A stretch of DNA of 64,000 nucleotides from UA16 sp905478895 (GCA_943788495.1 CALSQO010000001.1:1426001-1490000), one strand, 5' to 3'; shown: positions 26,905 through 36,323, numbered from the stretch's first letter. Notes: generated from the letters alone by a model not told the origin. Numbers and translations: made by a program.

Positions 26905-28539
26905 TTGCGCGCTGAAGTAAACACTGCATTGGATTCATTCGACACCCTCGGCCTTTCCGCCCCGATCCTCAAAGCCATCGGCCAACTTGGCTTTGACACC
27001 CCCACCGACATTCAGAGCCAAGCCATACCGCAACTCCTTCAAGGAGACAGCGATTTCATTGGATTGGCCCAAACAGGAACGGGAAAAACAGCGGCATTCG
27101 GCCTCCCACTCCTCGATCATCTCGATGCAACGGATGACAGTGTCCAGGCCTTGATCTTGGCTCCAACGCGCGAGCTGGGACAGCAGATTGCCGAGCAAAT
27201 TGATCTTTTTTCCAAGCACCTCAAAGGCATCAAAAGCGTTGCAGTCTATGGTGGCGCGAATATTACCACGCAGATCAGCCAGCTCAAACGTCCGCGGCAC
27301 GTCGTGATCGCCACGCCCGGCCGATTGATTGACTTGGTCAAGCGTAAGGCATTGAAGTTGGACCAAATCAAGTACTTGGTTTTGGACGAGGCGGATGAGA
27401 TGCTGAACATGGGGTTCAAGGATGAATTGGACACTATTCTGGAGTTCACACCCGACTCTAAGAAGACATGGTTGTTCTCAGCCACCATGCCAAGGGAAAT
27501 CAGGCGCATGGTCAAACAATACATGGAGTCTCCTTTCGAGGTAAGCGTCGACCCCAAGACCACAGTCAACGCCAACATCGAGCACAAATATGCCGTTGTG
27601 AAGCAGTCTGACAAGACGGAAGCGATGGGGCGTTTTTTGGAACTGGAACCCGATTTATACGGTGTGGTCTTTTGCCGAACCCGCAGGGACACCCAAGCGT
27701 TGGCTGAAGACCTCTTGAAAATGGGCTTTCGAGCCGATGCACTCCACGGTGAAATGTCGCAACCCCAGCGCGACCGGGTCATGAACCGCTTCAAGAATCG
27801 TGACCTTCAGGTTTTGGTTGCAACGGATGTTGCAGCGCGTGGAATCGATGTCAATGACTTGACCCACGTTTTTCATCACTCCCTTCCGAGTGAGCAAGCC
27901 TATTACACGCACCGTTCGGGCCGAACGGCTCGTGCCGGTAAGAAAGGAATTTCTCTGGCGTTTATCAGCAATAGAGAAAAGGGCTACATCAATCGAATGG
28001 CCCGTGAAATGGACATTTCATTTGAAGCTGTCGATGTACCAGGAGCTGAAGAAATCGCACAGGCACGCATGATGAAATGGGCGAGCGATGTGCTCGACCA
28101 AAAGGCTTTCGACCGGGTGCCCTTCGACCTCATCGTACAGATGAATTTGTTGTTTGAAGAAACGCCAAAAGACGAATTGATCGCGCGGCTTGTCGCTCGA
28201 GAACTTGCTCGGTTGAATGTAGATTCAGGGCGTGACATCAACAAGCGGGCAAGCCAGGATGGCGATCGATCCCCACAACGACGGAGTTCCGCAGGCGGTT
28301 ACAGCCGATCAGGAGGGTATTCCAAATCCAGCGGTGGCTATAAGAAATCCAGCGGCGGTAGGAGCCCGAGTGGCAACGGACGAAAAAACCGAAGTACAGG
28401 CAGCGCATCTGGTGGCGGCAAGAAATACGGGGGCTTCGGGAACGCTGGCCGCTCCAAGGATTCTGGAGGCGGATTCAAAAAGAAATCCGGCAGCAAAGGA
28501 AAACGCAGCGGGTTCGGTTCTAAGCCGTTCCGGGGTTGA
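26905..28539 (+). CDS. DEAD-box ATP-dependent RNA helicase with glycine/serine/lysine-rich tail
   Basis: 544 residues. All helicase motifs are present: the Q-motif region (FDTLGLSAPILKAI), Walker A AQTGTGKT, PTRELGQQ, ATPGRLIDL, DEAD in VLDEADEML, SAT in LFSATMP, and HRSGRTARAG. After about residue 440 the tail is low-complexity, rich in Gly, Ser, Lys and Arg (SGGYSKSSGGYKKSSGG), as in RNA-binding tails of the CsdA/DeaD/RhlE types. It unwinds structured RNA in cold adaptation, ribosome assembly or decay; which of these is not decided. No ATG is available; TTG 26905 or TTG 26929 (immediately before DSFDTLGL) is the start. Confidence 0.9.
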   Translation: MRAEVNTALDSFDTLGLSAPILKAIGQLGFDTPTDIQSQAIPQLLQGDSDFIGLAQTGTGKTAAFGLPLLDHLDATDDSVQALILAPTRELGQQIAEQIDLFSKHLKGIKSVAVYGGANITTQISQLKRPRHVVIATPGRLIDLVKRKALKLDQIKYLVLDEADEMLNMGFKDELDTILEFTPDSKKTWLFSATMPREIRRMVKQYMESPFEVSVDPKTTVNANIEHKYAVVKQSDKTEAMGRFLELEPDLYGVVFCRTRRDTQALAEDLLKMGFRADALHGEMSQPQRDRVMNRFKNRDLQVLVATDVAARGIDVNDLTHVFHHSLPSEQAYYTHRSGRTARAGKKGISLAFISNREKGYINRMAREMDISFEAVDVPGAEEIAQARMMKWASDVLDQKAFDRVPFDLIVQMNLLFEETPKDELIARLVARELARLNVDSGRDINKRASQDGDRSPQRRSSAGGYSRSGGYSKSSGGYKKSSGGRSPSGNGRKNRSTGSASGGGKKYGGFGNAGRSKDSGGGFKKKSGSKGKRSGFGSKPFRG

Positions 28540-28558
28540 GGAAGATTGCGCTGCTAGC

Positions 28559-30130
28559 TTACAGCAGATAGTTCATAGACGAAAAAGAGGAATGTCCTCC
28601 GCCAATGACGTCTTCCATCAGCCCTTTCTGATCAGCAGTGCAAGCGACTAGCGTGCGGATAGAGAAAGACCGCAAGGCAGCTTTCACACTCAAAGTGCTC
28701 ACCGCGCTGTCCTTCCTGCCCGTGAAAGGCAATGCGTCCGGACCTCGTTGGCAGGAAGCGTTAATATTGACCCTGCACACCTGATTGACCAGGTGATCGA
28801 TGCATTGGCCTGCCGCAGCAGCGTCTTGCGTGAAAATGCTCACTTGCTGTCCGTAATTGCTTTCCGCCACGTCTGTGAGGACTTCTTCAAAATCTTCAAA
28901 CTCCAATACGGGACACACCGGACCAAATTGTTCTTCTTTAAAAATAGCGGTGTCGCGATGGGTCGGGAAGAGAATGGCGGGGAAGAATGCGTTGCCTTCG
29001 ACTTGACCTCCTCGCTCATTGATTACTGCTGCGCCTTTGGAAACGGCCTCTTCCACATAGGATTGCATGTACTTCACTTTGCCCACCTCAGGCAAGGGTG
29101 TGATATCTGCGTCTTCAAAAGGACTGCCCCACGATAGCTCATCGGTTGCTTTGGCGAAGGCTTCCAAGAATGCCTTCCGAATGTTCTTGTGAACGTAAAT
29201 CACCTTCAGTGCTGTGCAACGCTGTCCATTGAAACTCCAAGCTCCTTTCACACATTCTTTCACGGCAAGGTCAATGTCCGCATCATCAAAGATGATGGCC
29301 GGGTTTTTGGCCTCCAATCCCAATACTTGTCGCACACGGTTCGGTTTGGGATGCTGAGAAATCAAAGCATTGCTGCTTTTGCTGTTTCCAATCAACGCCA
29401 ACACATCAATCTTTCCCGTTTTCATGATGGGTGACGCGAGGGTCCGACCGCGACCGAATATGATGTTTACCACCCCTGGAGGAAAGCTTTCCGCAAAGGC
29501 TTCGAGCAAAGGGGTAATGAGCAGCACTCCATACTTCGCAGGTTTGAACACACACGTGTTGCCCATGAGCAATGCCGGCAACAACACGCAAAACGTCTCA
29601 TTCAATGGATAATTGAACGGGCCCAAGCAAAGGACAACTCCGATGGGACCACGGCGAATCTGTGCGAGGGTTCCATTCACGGAGGTAATGTGGCTGCCCT
29701 CTCGGTGCAAGTTCTTGTATTCTTCGACGGTTTCTTTTAGATAAATCACCGTTCGGTCAAACTCCTTCTCCGCATCCGCACGCTTCTTGCAAATTTCCCA
29801 CATCAACAAGTTGACCACTTCCTCTCTTTTGGGAACCATCAGCGAGATGAACTTCTCCATCGCCTGAATTCGTATGCTCGCGTCGGCCGTTGGCCAATCC
29901 CCTCTTCCAAAATCGTAAGCGCTTCGAGCGGACTCCAATGCCGCTAAGGCCGACGCTTCGTCCATGTCAGGAGCTGAACCCAGCCAAACTCCATTATTCG
30001 TGTTTTCCGAATCGCGTTCAGGCAGAATCGGGCTGAGCACTTCTGCTTTGGCTCCCTCCCAAGGCAACAACTTTCCGTCAAGTAGGTATGTTTTGTGCTC
30101 GCGAACTGGGGGAAAATTTTGTGATGACAT
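28559..30130 (-). CDS. gapN: NADP-dependent glyceraldehyde-3-phosphate dehydrogenase-like aldehyde dehydrogenase
   Basis: 523 residues of the aldehyde dehydrogenase superfamily. The cofactor segment GPIGVVLCLGPFNYPLNET, general base region GLEAKNPAIIFDDADID and catalytic Cys in SFNGQRCTALKV are intact. The RRGPIGVVLCLGPFNYPLNE arrangement and length fit the non-phosphorylating GapN subgroup, which oxidises glyceraldehyde-3-phosphate to 3-phosphoglycerate and makes NADPH. Assignment to GapN rather than another ALDH is by overall resemblance. It is convergent with the helicase gene. Confidence 0.75.
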   Translation of the reverse strand: MSSQNFPPVREHKTYLLDGKLLPWEGAKAEVLSPILPERDSENTNNGVWLGSAPDMDEASALAALESARSAYDFGRGDWPTADASIRIQAMEKFISLMVPKREEVVNLLMWEICKKRADAEKEFDRTVIYLKETVEEYKNLHREGSHITSVNGTLAQIRRGPIGVVLCLGPFNYPLNETFCVLLPALLMGNTCVFKPAKYGVLLITPLLEAFAESFPPGVVNIIFGRGRTLASPIMKTGKIDVLALIGNSKSSNALISQHPKPNRVRQVLGLEAKNPAIIFDDADIDLAVKECVKGAWSFNGQRCTALKVIYVHKNIRKAFLEAFAKATDELSWGSPFEDADITPLPEVGKVKYMQSYVEEAVSKGAAVINERGGQVEGNAFFPAILFPTHRDTAIFKEEQFGPVCPVLEFEDFEEVLTDVAESNYGQQVSIFTQDAAAAGQCIDHLVNQVCRVNINASCQRGPDALPFTGRKDSAVSTLSVKAALRSFSIRTLVACTADQKGLMEDVIGGGHSSFSSMNYLL

Positions 30131-30259
30131 GGTATGATAACCAACGCTTTAAAAACATGTTCAATCCCAAAATGCTCGGAGGCGTGTACGAACTGATCTG
30201 CTTCATAATTTGCCCGTGAATTAGAGGTGAACAAAGGCAATGCTTAATTCCAATGCCCC

Positions 30260-30267
30260 TAACTTTG
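30260..30267 (+). promoter_or_regulatory. -7 promoter element TAACTTTG
   Basis: Perfect TAnnTTTG, 3 nt before ATG 30271 of the YeeE/YedE gene. This favours ATG 30271 over ATG 30253, because the earlier ATG would lie upstream of the promoter element. Confidence 0.5.
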
Positions 30268-30270
30268 AGC

Positions 30271-30840
30271 ATGGAAAATTTTGTCAATTGGATTTCCAAT
30301 CCCTGGCCATGGTATGTCGCTGGGCCCATCATTGGACTCATGGTTCCACTTCACCTGGTCATGTTGAATCGAACATTTGGAATCAGTTCTTCCTTCCGTC
30401 ACGTCTGCGCCGCAGTCGTTCCGAATCGGCTTGATTTCCTCCAATACGATTGGAAAGCCGAATCGTGGAACTTGGTGTTCGCCGGGGGCATTTTGTTGGG
30501 CGCCTTTATCGCAGCGCAATACCTTTCAATCGACGAACCCATTGCACTCAGTGCCGCTGCCGTTGAGCGGATGAACGGTTTTGGAATTACTGACCTCAGT
30601 GGCCAGCATCCTGTCCAACTCTTCAGTTGGTCCTTGATCGGCAGCTGGAAAACCCTGCTTTTTGTCATTTTCGGTGGATTCTTAGTGGGATTTGGAACGC
30701 GTTATGCTGGGGGATGCACTTCGGGCCATGCCATCATGGGCCTGAGCCATTTTCAAATGCCTTCCTTGGTCGCGGTGCTCGGTTTCTTTACCGGAGGACT
30801 GATCATGTCATGGATTCTATTGCCATTGTTGTTCGCCTAA
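30271..30840 (+). CDS. YeeE/YedE-family sulfur transport protein, first half
   Basis: About 189 residues with five or so membrane helices. The family signature GGCTSGHAIMGLSH lies in the second half; the conserved Cys takes part in sulfur relay or thiosulfate conduction in YeeE-type proteins. It is followed 16 nt later by a shorter protein with the complementary signature, so the two genes together supply what a single longer YeeE/YedE protein carries elsewhere. The start was set by the -7 box directly upstream. Confidence 0.82.
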   Translation: MENFVNWISNPWPWYVAGPIIGLMVPLHLVMLNRTFGISSSFRHVCAAVVPNRLDFLQYDWKAESWNLVFAGGILLGAFIAAQYLSIDEPIALSAAAVERMNGFGITDLSGQHPVQLFSWSLIGSWKTLLFVIFGGFLVGFGTRYAGGCTSGHAIMGLSHFQMPSLVAVLGFFTGGLIMSWILLPLLFA

Positions 30841-30856
30841 TTTCGACCCATTCACC

Positions 30857-31270
30857 ATGAAAAACATACTCGCCCTTCTCCTTGGAACATTGTTTGGCAT
30901 CATTCTCGTCAAAGCGGAAGTACTATCGTGGTTCCGAATCCAGGAAATGTTCGCTTTTCAAAGCGTTCACATGTACGGCATCATCGGAAGCGCGGTGGTC
31001 GTTGGTGCCATCAGCGTTTTGATCATCCGATCTTTGGGCATTCGAAGCATCGAAGGGAACGTCATCGAAGTCAAAGACAAGGCACCAAACTATAAGTCAG
31101 CTTATCTCGGAGGCACTGTATTCGGATTGGGTTGGGCGATGACCGGTGCATGTCCGGGTCCGCTTTACGCGCTCATCGGAAGCGGAACGACCATCATGGT
31201 CCTGGCCGTGGTAGCAGGAATCATTGGTGTCTATGTCTATGCGGCATTGCGCGACCGATTGCCCCATTGA
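30857..31270 (+). CDS. YeeE/YedE-family sulfur transport protein, second half
   Basis: 137 residues with four membrane helices. The conserved motif GAMTGACPGPLYALIGSG-like segment (here WAMTGACPGPLYALIG) holds the second family Cys. In other bacteria the pair is linked with sulfurtransferase or sulfide oxidation genes; none is present here. A multicopper oxidase pair lies convergent to the right. Confidence 0.82.
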   Translation: MKNILALLLGTLFGIILVKAEVLSWFRIQEMFAFQSVHMYGIIGSAVVVGAISVLIIRSLGIRSIEGNVIEVKDKAPNYKSAYLGGTVFGLGWAMTGACPGPLYALIGSGTTIMVLAVVAGIIGVYVYAALRDRLPH

Positions 31271-31323
31271 AAAACAAACCGTCCTTGTGCCTGGCAATGC
31301 TCGGAGTATCCGCGAATCCCGAT

Positions 31324-32475
31324 TCAGTGGATGACCGAAAAACGGGTGTGCTTTCCGCTGGGAAAAACGGCTATGTAAATGCCATTCGCCCAATCAGCAA
31401 CATTCAACCTGCCTTGATTCAAAGGTCCAGAGAACACGCTGTTACCAGCAGCATCGAACACGCACAAGGAAATGGGTCCGCTCCACGTGATTTCAGCCTG
31501 TGTCGGATTGGGAAAACCCAAGGGTGCTGGTGAGGTGCCCCAATCGGGAACAGAGAGGCTTGCGTCTCGCACATGCACGAATTGTTCCCCTTCCAATTGT
31601 TGGTCCGGAATGTTCCAATATTCACACCCGATGTGACCGTCCCAACCCGCGTCAGGTTCAATCATCACCGTAAATCGTTCTCCCGGGAAAACATCCAATT
31701 CGTTTACTGCGAACGGCTCTGGAACGGGCCTTCCATCGCTCATGTAGCAGATCGCATTCAATTCCGCGGGGAAATTCAAATGAAGCAGGCTGTATGCCAT
31801 GGAGCCCAAGCGCAGCGCGATGGGCTCACCGGGTTCAAAATCAATGATCTGTTCCGCTTGTTCAAGTTGATCGCCTGAAACACCATTGACCATGAACACG
31901 TCGGGCCGAATATCGTGAAAGGGAAAAGATTGGACCGCATTGAGGTTGGTCTCTAGCTCCAAATCACTGAACAAAAGCGGGGCATTTTCGGAATACCCTG
32001 GCCCCCCTTCATACAATGTCATATCCGGCCGATTTACCAGAATCATCCCGTACATGCCCATCGTCAAGTGCAGCGTGGTGGTGACGTGGCAGTGGTAAAG
32101 AAAGGTGCCGGGGTGGTCCGCTTCGAATTCGTAAGTGGTCTCCCCTCCTGTTACGACGAAAAAACTCGTGGACGGGACTCCATCGTTGGCTTGGTCCACA
32201 TCCAAGCCATGCAAATGAATGGTGTGGCTCTCTGGACTTGGATTCGTGAAATTGAGCTGCACAGATTCGCCTTCACTGTACTCCAAAAGAGGCCCCGGCA
32301 ACGAAATGAAACCATCTGCCACCCATCCATAGCCCCAGATGGGTATGGCGGTGCCGTCAGGCAAGAATGTATACCCTTCCATCCCCGAGAAAAGCTGTGG
32401 AGGTTGCATCTGAGCGTGGCTTTTCAATATTCCCAGGAGGACAAAAAGCAAAGCGACAATTCGAAATGGACTCAT
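31324..32475 (-). CDS. Multicopper-oxidase-type cupredoxin protein carrying the HCH copper motif, T9SS type A
   Basis: 383 residues with a Sec signal (LLFVLLGILKSHAQ). The first cupredoxin domain has HTIHLHGLD, followed by FLYHCHVTTTLHLTMGMYG, which is the HCHxxxxLH...M pattern of a type 1 copper site bridging to the trinuclear cluster. A second cupredoxin-like region follows without clear copper ligands. The C-terminus (FPNPTQAEITWSG, then NGIYIAVFPSGKHTRFSVIH) is a T9SS type-A sorting domain. The ATG overlaps the stop of the upstream gene (ATGA). The two products together hold the ligands of one multicopper oxidase. Confidence 0.75.
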   Translation of the reverse strand: MSPFRIVALLFVLLGILKSHAQMQPPQLFSGMEGYTFLPDGTAIPIWGYGWVADGFISLPGPLLEYSEGESVQLNFTNPSPESHTIHLHGLDVDQANDGVPSTSFFVVTGGETTYEFEADHPGTFLYHCHVTTTLHLTMGMYGMILVNRPDMTLYEGGPGYSENAPLLFSDLELETNLNAVQSFPFHDIRPDVFMVNGVSGDQLEQAEQIIDFEPGEPIALRLGSMAYSLLHLNFPAELNAICYMSDGRPVPEPFAVNELDVFPGERFTVMIEPDAGWDGHIGCEYWNIPDQQLEGEQFVHVRDASLSVPDWGTSPAPLGFPNPTQAEITWSGPISLCVFDAAGNSVFSGPLNQGRLNVADWANGIYIAVFPSGKHTRFSVIH

Positions 32476-33326
32476 GGCGAGACATGGATTTGGGAAATCA
32501 TACCACCGGGATAAAATCCCGCATTGGTGACCGCAATCAAATTGTGGTTGTGGACGGGGTACATTCCCACTTGATTGGCCACCAATTGCACCGTCAACAC
32601 CTCTCCCATTCGGATAGGCACTGTGTCCTTGGACCAGCCCACGCGTTCGGGATGATGTGTACTGCCGATCATAGTAACGTGAAAACCGTGGAAGTGAAAC
32701 ACATGATCCATGAATCCATGATTGGCGATTGAAATCAAACAGGTGTCCCCCAAACTGACGGCGACGAGTGCTTCCGGGTCATCTGCGACCGCAGGATACG
32801 TGCGCTCATTGATCGTGAACTGCTCTGGGACATAGGGCTCGTCCCAAGCGATCGGCAACCCCATATCAGCGGCCACCATGCGCTCCACTGACCAATCTCC
32901 CAAATTCCAGTGGAAATGAGCATAATCCGCTTCCAAACCTATCTGAAGTTGACCACTCGCCCCCATCACCCGACCGATTTCGTCGGTCAAACCAAAGCGA
33001 TACGCCCCCGCGGGCAATGCCGGCATTTCCAGCGCGATGGTATCCTGAGCGGCCAATTCCCACTCGAGCTCACCGTCCACCTCAAGCTTCCAAATGTGCG
33101 AGATGCTATCCAAATTGACCAAAACCAACGGGGAGGTTGCCTCCACTGGCCTCGTCAGGGTTGCATTGATTCCAGACCATTGGGCATTGGCATTGAAGCG
33201 AAGGGCTTGGACTGAATCGGGGATATGCGTCCACTCCCCTCGGGCAACCCAAAGGGTGTCCTGGGCATAAGAGCCCAGCGGAACCAAGGCCAAAATGATG
33301 CACGTCCAAAACTTCTGGTAATCCAT
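32472..33326 (-). CDS. Multicopper-oxidase-type cupredoxin protein with HNH in place of HCH
   Basis: 284 residues, Sec signal (IILALVPLGSYAQ). The second half is a cupredoxin with HVFHFHGFHV and, near the end, YPVHNHNLIAVTNAGFYPGGM. The normal C-terminal multicopper oxidase motif is HCHxxxHxxxG(M/L); here the type 1 copper cysteine is replaced by Asn, so this half can supply trinuclear-cluster histidines but not the electron entry site. It is translationally coupled to the downstream gene that retains HCH. Periplasmic or outer-surface metal or phenol oxidation is inferred. Confidence 0.7.
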   Translation of the reverse strand: MDYQKFWTCIILALVPLGSYAQDTLWVARGEWTHIPDSVQALRFNANAQWSGINATLTRPVEATSPLVLVNLDSISHIWKLEVDGELEWELAAQDTIALEMPALPAGAYRFGLTDEIGRVMGASGQLQIGLEADYAHFHWNLGDWSVERMVAADMGLPIAWDEPYVPEQFTINERTYPAVADDPEALVAVSLGDTCLISIANHGFMDHVFHFHGFHVTMIGSTHHPERVGWSKDTVPIRMGEVLTVQLVANQVGMYPVHNHNLIAVTNAGFYPGGMISQIHVSP

Positions 33327-33422
33327 AAGGGCAAATTACATAAGAATTGATCACGGACTGTCAGTTAGCCAAACTCTAGCGCAATCATATCCCTGGGATT
33401 CAAGCAAAATGGCTTGAATGGA

Positions 33423-34331
33423 TTACCTCCATTTCACACGATCCTCCTTGGGCACGAATGTCCAAGCCAAAATTCGCGTGGACTTGTTGCCTGTCCCCAT
33501 CGAAATCGTCCTGACTTCCGCAGGTCGGACCGTTTTCAACGTACCGTAAAGTGACTTGAGGTGCGACTGCTTGGACACCAGGGTGGTGAACCAAAAGACG
33601 TTCTCCGCATTGTTTTGACTTTCGCGAATGAGGGTTTGAATGAATCGCACTTCGCCGCCCTCGCAGATCAATTCCTTTCGGATGCCGCTAAAATTGAGCA
33701 TTGGATTCTGTTGCTTACCTCCATGAAGGTTTCGGGCCTTACGCATTGTTCCTTCAGCGGCGTCTTCGGCACTTGCATGAAACGGAGGATTGCTCATCGT
33801 AAAAGCAAATCGATCCGAAGCATCAATAACCCCCCTTAACATGCATGATGGATCAGCCTGATGCCTCAGCTCCAAATGACCTTGAAGCTTTGGATTTTCC
33901 GCAAGAATTGCGGCCACATTGTCCAATGAATTCTGCTCAATATCCGAACCTACAAATGACCAACCGTATTCCACCGCTCCAATGATGGGGTAAATCGCAG
34001 TAGCTCCCACGCCAATATCCAACACCCGCACCTCCTCACCTCTGGGAATATTGCCAAAATGATTTTCTCTCAGGACATCCGCCATGTGATGCAAATAATC
34101 GGCGCGTCCCGGCACAGGCGGACATAGATTTTCATCAGGAAAGTCCCAATACTTCAAGCCGTAGTCACTGAGAATAATCGCTCGATTCAGCAATTTCACG
34201 GCCTCTGGACGTGCGAAGTCAATGGTATCTTCACCGCGTTTGGACTTCTGAACGTATGCCCCCAATTCGGGAAGGCATGCGACCAGTACCGAAATCTGAT
34301 ACCGCTCGAGGTTCCTATTGCGGGGGTGCAT
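33423..34331 (-). CDS. rlmF: 23S rRNA (adenine-1618-N6)-methyltransferase RlmF
   Basis: About 302 residues from ATG 34331, where the protein opens MHPRNRNLERYQ as RlmF proteins do. Family blocks are present: DFARPEAVKLLNRAI, CPPVPGRADYLHHMADVL, the SAM-binding LDIGVGATAIYPIIG, and the N6-adenine catalytic motif SNPPFH. It methylates A1618 of 23S rRNA using SAM. It is divergent from the carbinolamine dehydratase gene; the 112-nt gap carries a perfect inverted repeat. Upstream in-frame codons to 34472 overlap the divergent gene and are not used. Confidence 0.9.
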   Translation of the reverse strand: MHPRNRNLERYQISVLVACLPELGAYVQKSKRGEDTIDFARPEAVKLLNRAIILSDYGLKYWDFPDENLCPPVPGRADYLHHMADVLRENHFGNIPRGEEVRVLDIGVGATAIYPIIGAVEYGWSFVGSDIEQNSLDNVAAILAENPKLQGHLELRHQADPSCMLRGVIDASDRFAFTMSNPPFHASAEDAAEGTMRKARNLHGGKQQNPMLNFSGIRKELICEGGEVRFIQTLIRESQNNAENVFWFTTLVSKQSHLKSLYGTLKTVRPAEVRTISMGTGNKSTRILAWTFVPKEDRVKWR

Positions 34332-34382
34332 TCGATGTTCTGATGAACGTTTGCTGCTCTTGGTTTGGGATGAAGGCACTGC

Positions 34383-34438
34383 GCAAGTTACAGCCAATTG
34401 CAATGACGCCCGTTCGCCTTCATTGCGACGTAACTTGC
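34383..34438. promoter_or_regulatory. Inverted repeat in the divergent rlmF / carbinolamine dehydratase promoter region
   Basis: GCAAGTTAC (34383-34391) and GTAACTTGC (34430-34438) are a perfect 9-bp inverted repeat. Each arm reads TAACTTGC in the direction of the nearby gene, close to the TAnnTTTG box; on the right arm it ends 5 nt before ATG 34444. The arms may therefore be the two divergent -7 regions, an operator, or both. Confidence 0.4.
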
Positions 34439-34443
34439 TGCAC

Positions 34444-34692
34444 ATGTGGCATGAAATCGACAACAAGCTCATTTGCGAGCATCAATTTGAATCGTTTGCA
34501 GCGGCATTTTCATTTTTAAAGGAAGTAGCCGGTCTAGCGGAACAATTCAATCATCACCCCACCATCATCAACGAATACACTCGCGTTCGACTTGAATTGA
34601 CCACGCATGATGCTGGAAACGTAATCACAGATTTGGATCGGAAACTCGCCGAAGCCATCGAGCGCAAATTGAAAAAGCCCACTTCTACGTGA
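34444..34692 (+). CDS. 4a-hydroxytetrahydrobiopterin dehydratase (pterin-4a-carbinolamine dehydratase)
   Basis: 82 residues. Core family features are FESFAAAFSFLKEVAGLAEQ, the HHPTI histidines and LTTHDAGNVITDLDRKLA, equivalent to HHP and THD/GG(I/L)T in the PCD family. It recycles the carbinolamine form of tetrahydropterin after aromatic amino acid hydroxylation. ATG 34444 is used; it gives the usual short PCD length and follows a -7-like TAACTTGC by 5 nt. No phenylalanine hydroxylase gene is in the window. Confidence 0.8.
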   Translation: MWHEIDNKLICEHQFESFAAAFSFLKEVAGLAEQFNHHPTIINEYTRVRLELTTHDAGNVITDLDRKLAEAIERKLKKPTST

Positions 34693-34913
34693 CGCGGGTC
34701 AATGCCTTATTGATGCAGCACAATTCATTCGCAACCAACGGAATGCTGTGAATTCAAGCTTACCTTGAACGATACAACCTCTCGAGATTGATGCCTTCAA
34801 GATGTCTAAGCAATCGCGCTGAAAATGTCGCATGCAGTGTCGACCTTTGCTCCATCAAATCGCGAAAAGAAAAAATCCAAGCCTCCGCAAAACGGTTTCA
34901 AATTGCGCCGTTC

Positions 34914-36323
34914 ATGCCATTCAGAGACGTTCGGTTATGGATCCTCCTTTTCGCCATCATTCGACTGGTCAACATTACCCTCCCTCCGATTGAAGTCGGT
35001 CATAACTGGCGGCAATCCACGGTACTCATGGTTGCTCGGAATTTCTTCGAAGGCCCATTTGACCTGATGCATCCAAAAGTAGATATGGCCGGTGACCTCA
35101 GCGGAATTACGGGTATGGAATTCCCTCTTCTGAACGCACTGCATGCAGGCTGGGCTCATCTTTTTGGCTGGTCCGATTGGTACGGGCGTTTGATTGTTCT
35201 GATCTTCAGTAGCCTTGCCATGTGGAGTTTGTTTTCTCTCCTCCGCAGGGCAATCGACCGGCGATGGGCCAGGGATACTGTGTTGATTCTGATCACGTCC
35301 TTGTGGTTTATTTATAGCCGTAAAATCATGCCCGATGTATTCAGTTGCAGCCTGGTCATCATGGGTACCCACCTGCTCGTCATAAGTTGGGAAACAGAAA
35401 GTCGGACCCAAAAAGTCATTGGGTCATTGCTCGCATCTTGCACCATCGTGCTGGGTTTGCTGTCCAAATTGCCCGCCGGAATTCTCCTTTTGGGCATGCT
35501 TCCATTTCTGCCCAAATTTCTACCCAACCAACGCCATCTCTGGACGTTTGTGTGGTTTATTCCTGGCACAGCCCTGGTGGTGTATTGGTACCAGTTTTGG
35601 GTCCCCCATCTCGTCGCAGACTACGGTTTTTGGCATTTTTTTATGGGCAAATCCATGGGAATCGGAGCTCAGGAACTTGCCACCCATTGGCAAATCGCTG
35701 CCATGCACATCATTGACCATGCGTTAAAGTTCACCGGATTTGGATGTTTCGTGGCCGGCTTGGTGTTGCTGTTTCGAAATGGACAACGGCGTGTACTCAT
35801 GGCCCTGCTTTGCGCCTTTTTGGGCCTCGTCATTGTTGCCATAAAAGCCGGTGACACCTTCGTTCGGCACGATTACTACATCCTGCCTTTTGTTCCATTT
35901 ATGGCCATTGCAACAGCATTTACAATTCAAAAAATCCCTCTGCGCCGTTGGCGTTTGGCCATATTGGCACTGGTGATGCTGGAAGGTCTCGCCAACCAAG
36001 CCCATGATTTTTTTCCGTCCTCCGATCAGCGCGCGATTTTGCGACTCGAATCGGCCCTTGACCGGGTCTCACACCCCGACGACTTGATCGTGATTAACTG
36101 CGGCCCGTCTCCAACGCCCCTGTATTTTGCGCATCGAAAAGGCTGGGTACTCAGCGGGGTAGAAATTGAATCATCCCGCCAGGAACTCATCCGAAAAGGG
36201 GCCACGCACATCGTTTGGCTCCAGCAATCATGGAAATCCGGACCCTTGCCAGAGGGACGAGTCCAATCATCTGCGGATCCGCCTTGGTCCATAGAATCGC
36301 TCCCTCCGTCCGCCCAAGATTAA
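34914..36323 (+). CDS. Polytopic membrane glycosyltransferase (GT39/ArnT-like)
   Basis: About 469 residues from ATG 34914 (earlier TTG/ATG at 34788-34791 add a non-hydrophobic leader). It has about ten membrane helices. The first periplasmic loop EVGHNWRQSTVLMVARNF has the layout of the catalytic loop of GT-C enzymes such as ArnT/PMT, including acidic and His/Trp residues, and later FVRHDYYILPFVPFM fits the family. It would transfer a sugar from a polyprenyl-phosphate donor to lipid or protein at the outer face of the inner membrane. Acceptor unknown. Confidence 0.7.
   Translation: MPFRDVRLWILLFAIIRLVNITLPPIEVGHNWRQSTVLMVARNFFEGPFDLMHPKVDMAGDLSGITGMEFPLLNALHAGWAHLFGWSDWYGRLIVLIFSSLAMWSLFSLLRRAIDRRWARDTVLILITSLWFIYSRKIMPDVFSCSLVIMGTHLLVISWETESRTQKVIGSLLASCTIVLGLLSKLPAGILLLGMLPFLPKFLPNQRHLWTFVWFIPGTALVVYWYQFWVPHLVADYGFWHFFMGKSMGIGAQELATHWQIAAMHIIDHALKFTGFGCFVAGLVLLFRNGQRRVLMALLCAFLGLVIVAIKAGDTFVRHDYYILPFVPFMAIATAFTIQKIPLRRWRLAILALVMLEGLANQAHDFFPSSDQRAILRLESALDRVSHPDDLIVINCGPSPTPLYFAHRKGWVLSGVEIESSRQELIRKGATHIVWLQQSWKSGPLPEGRVQSSADPPWSIESLPPSAQD

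Noticed and set aside
28552..28570. CTGCT/AGCAG hairpin after the helicase gene as a terminator
   Set aside because: The stem is only 5 bp and no T-run follows on either strand.
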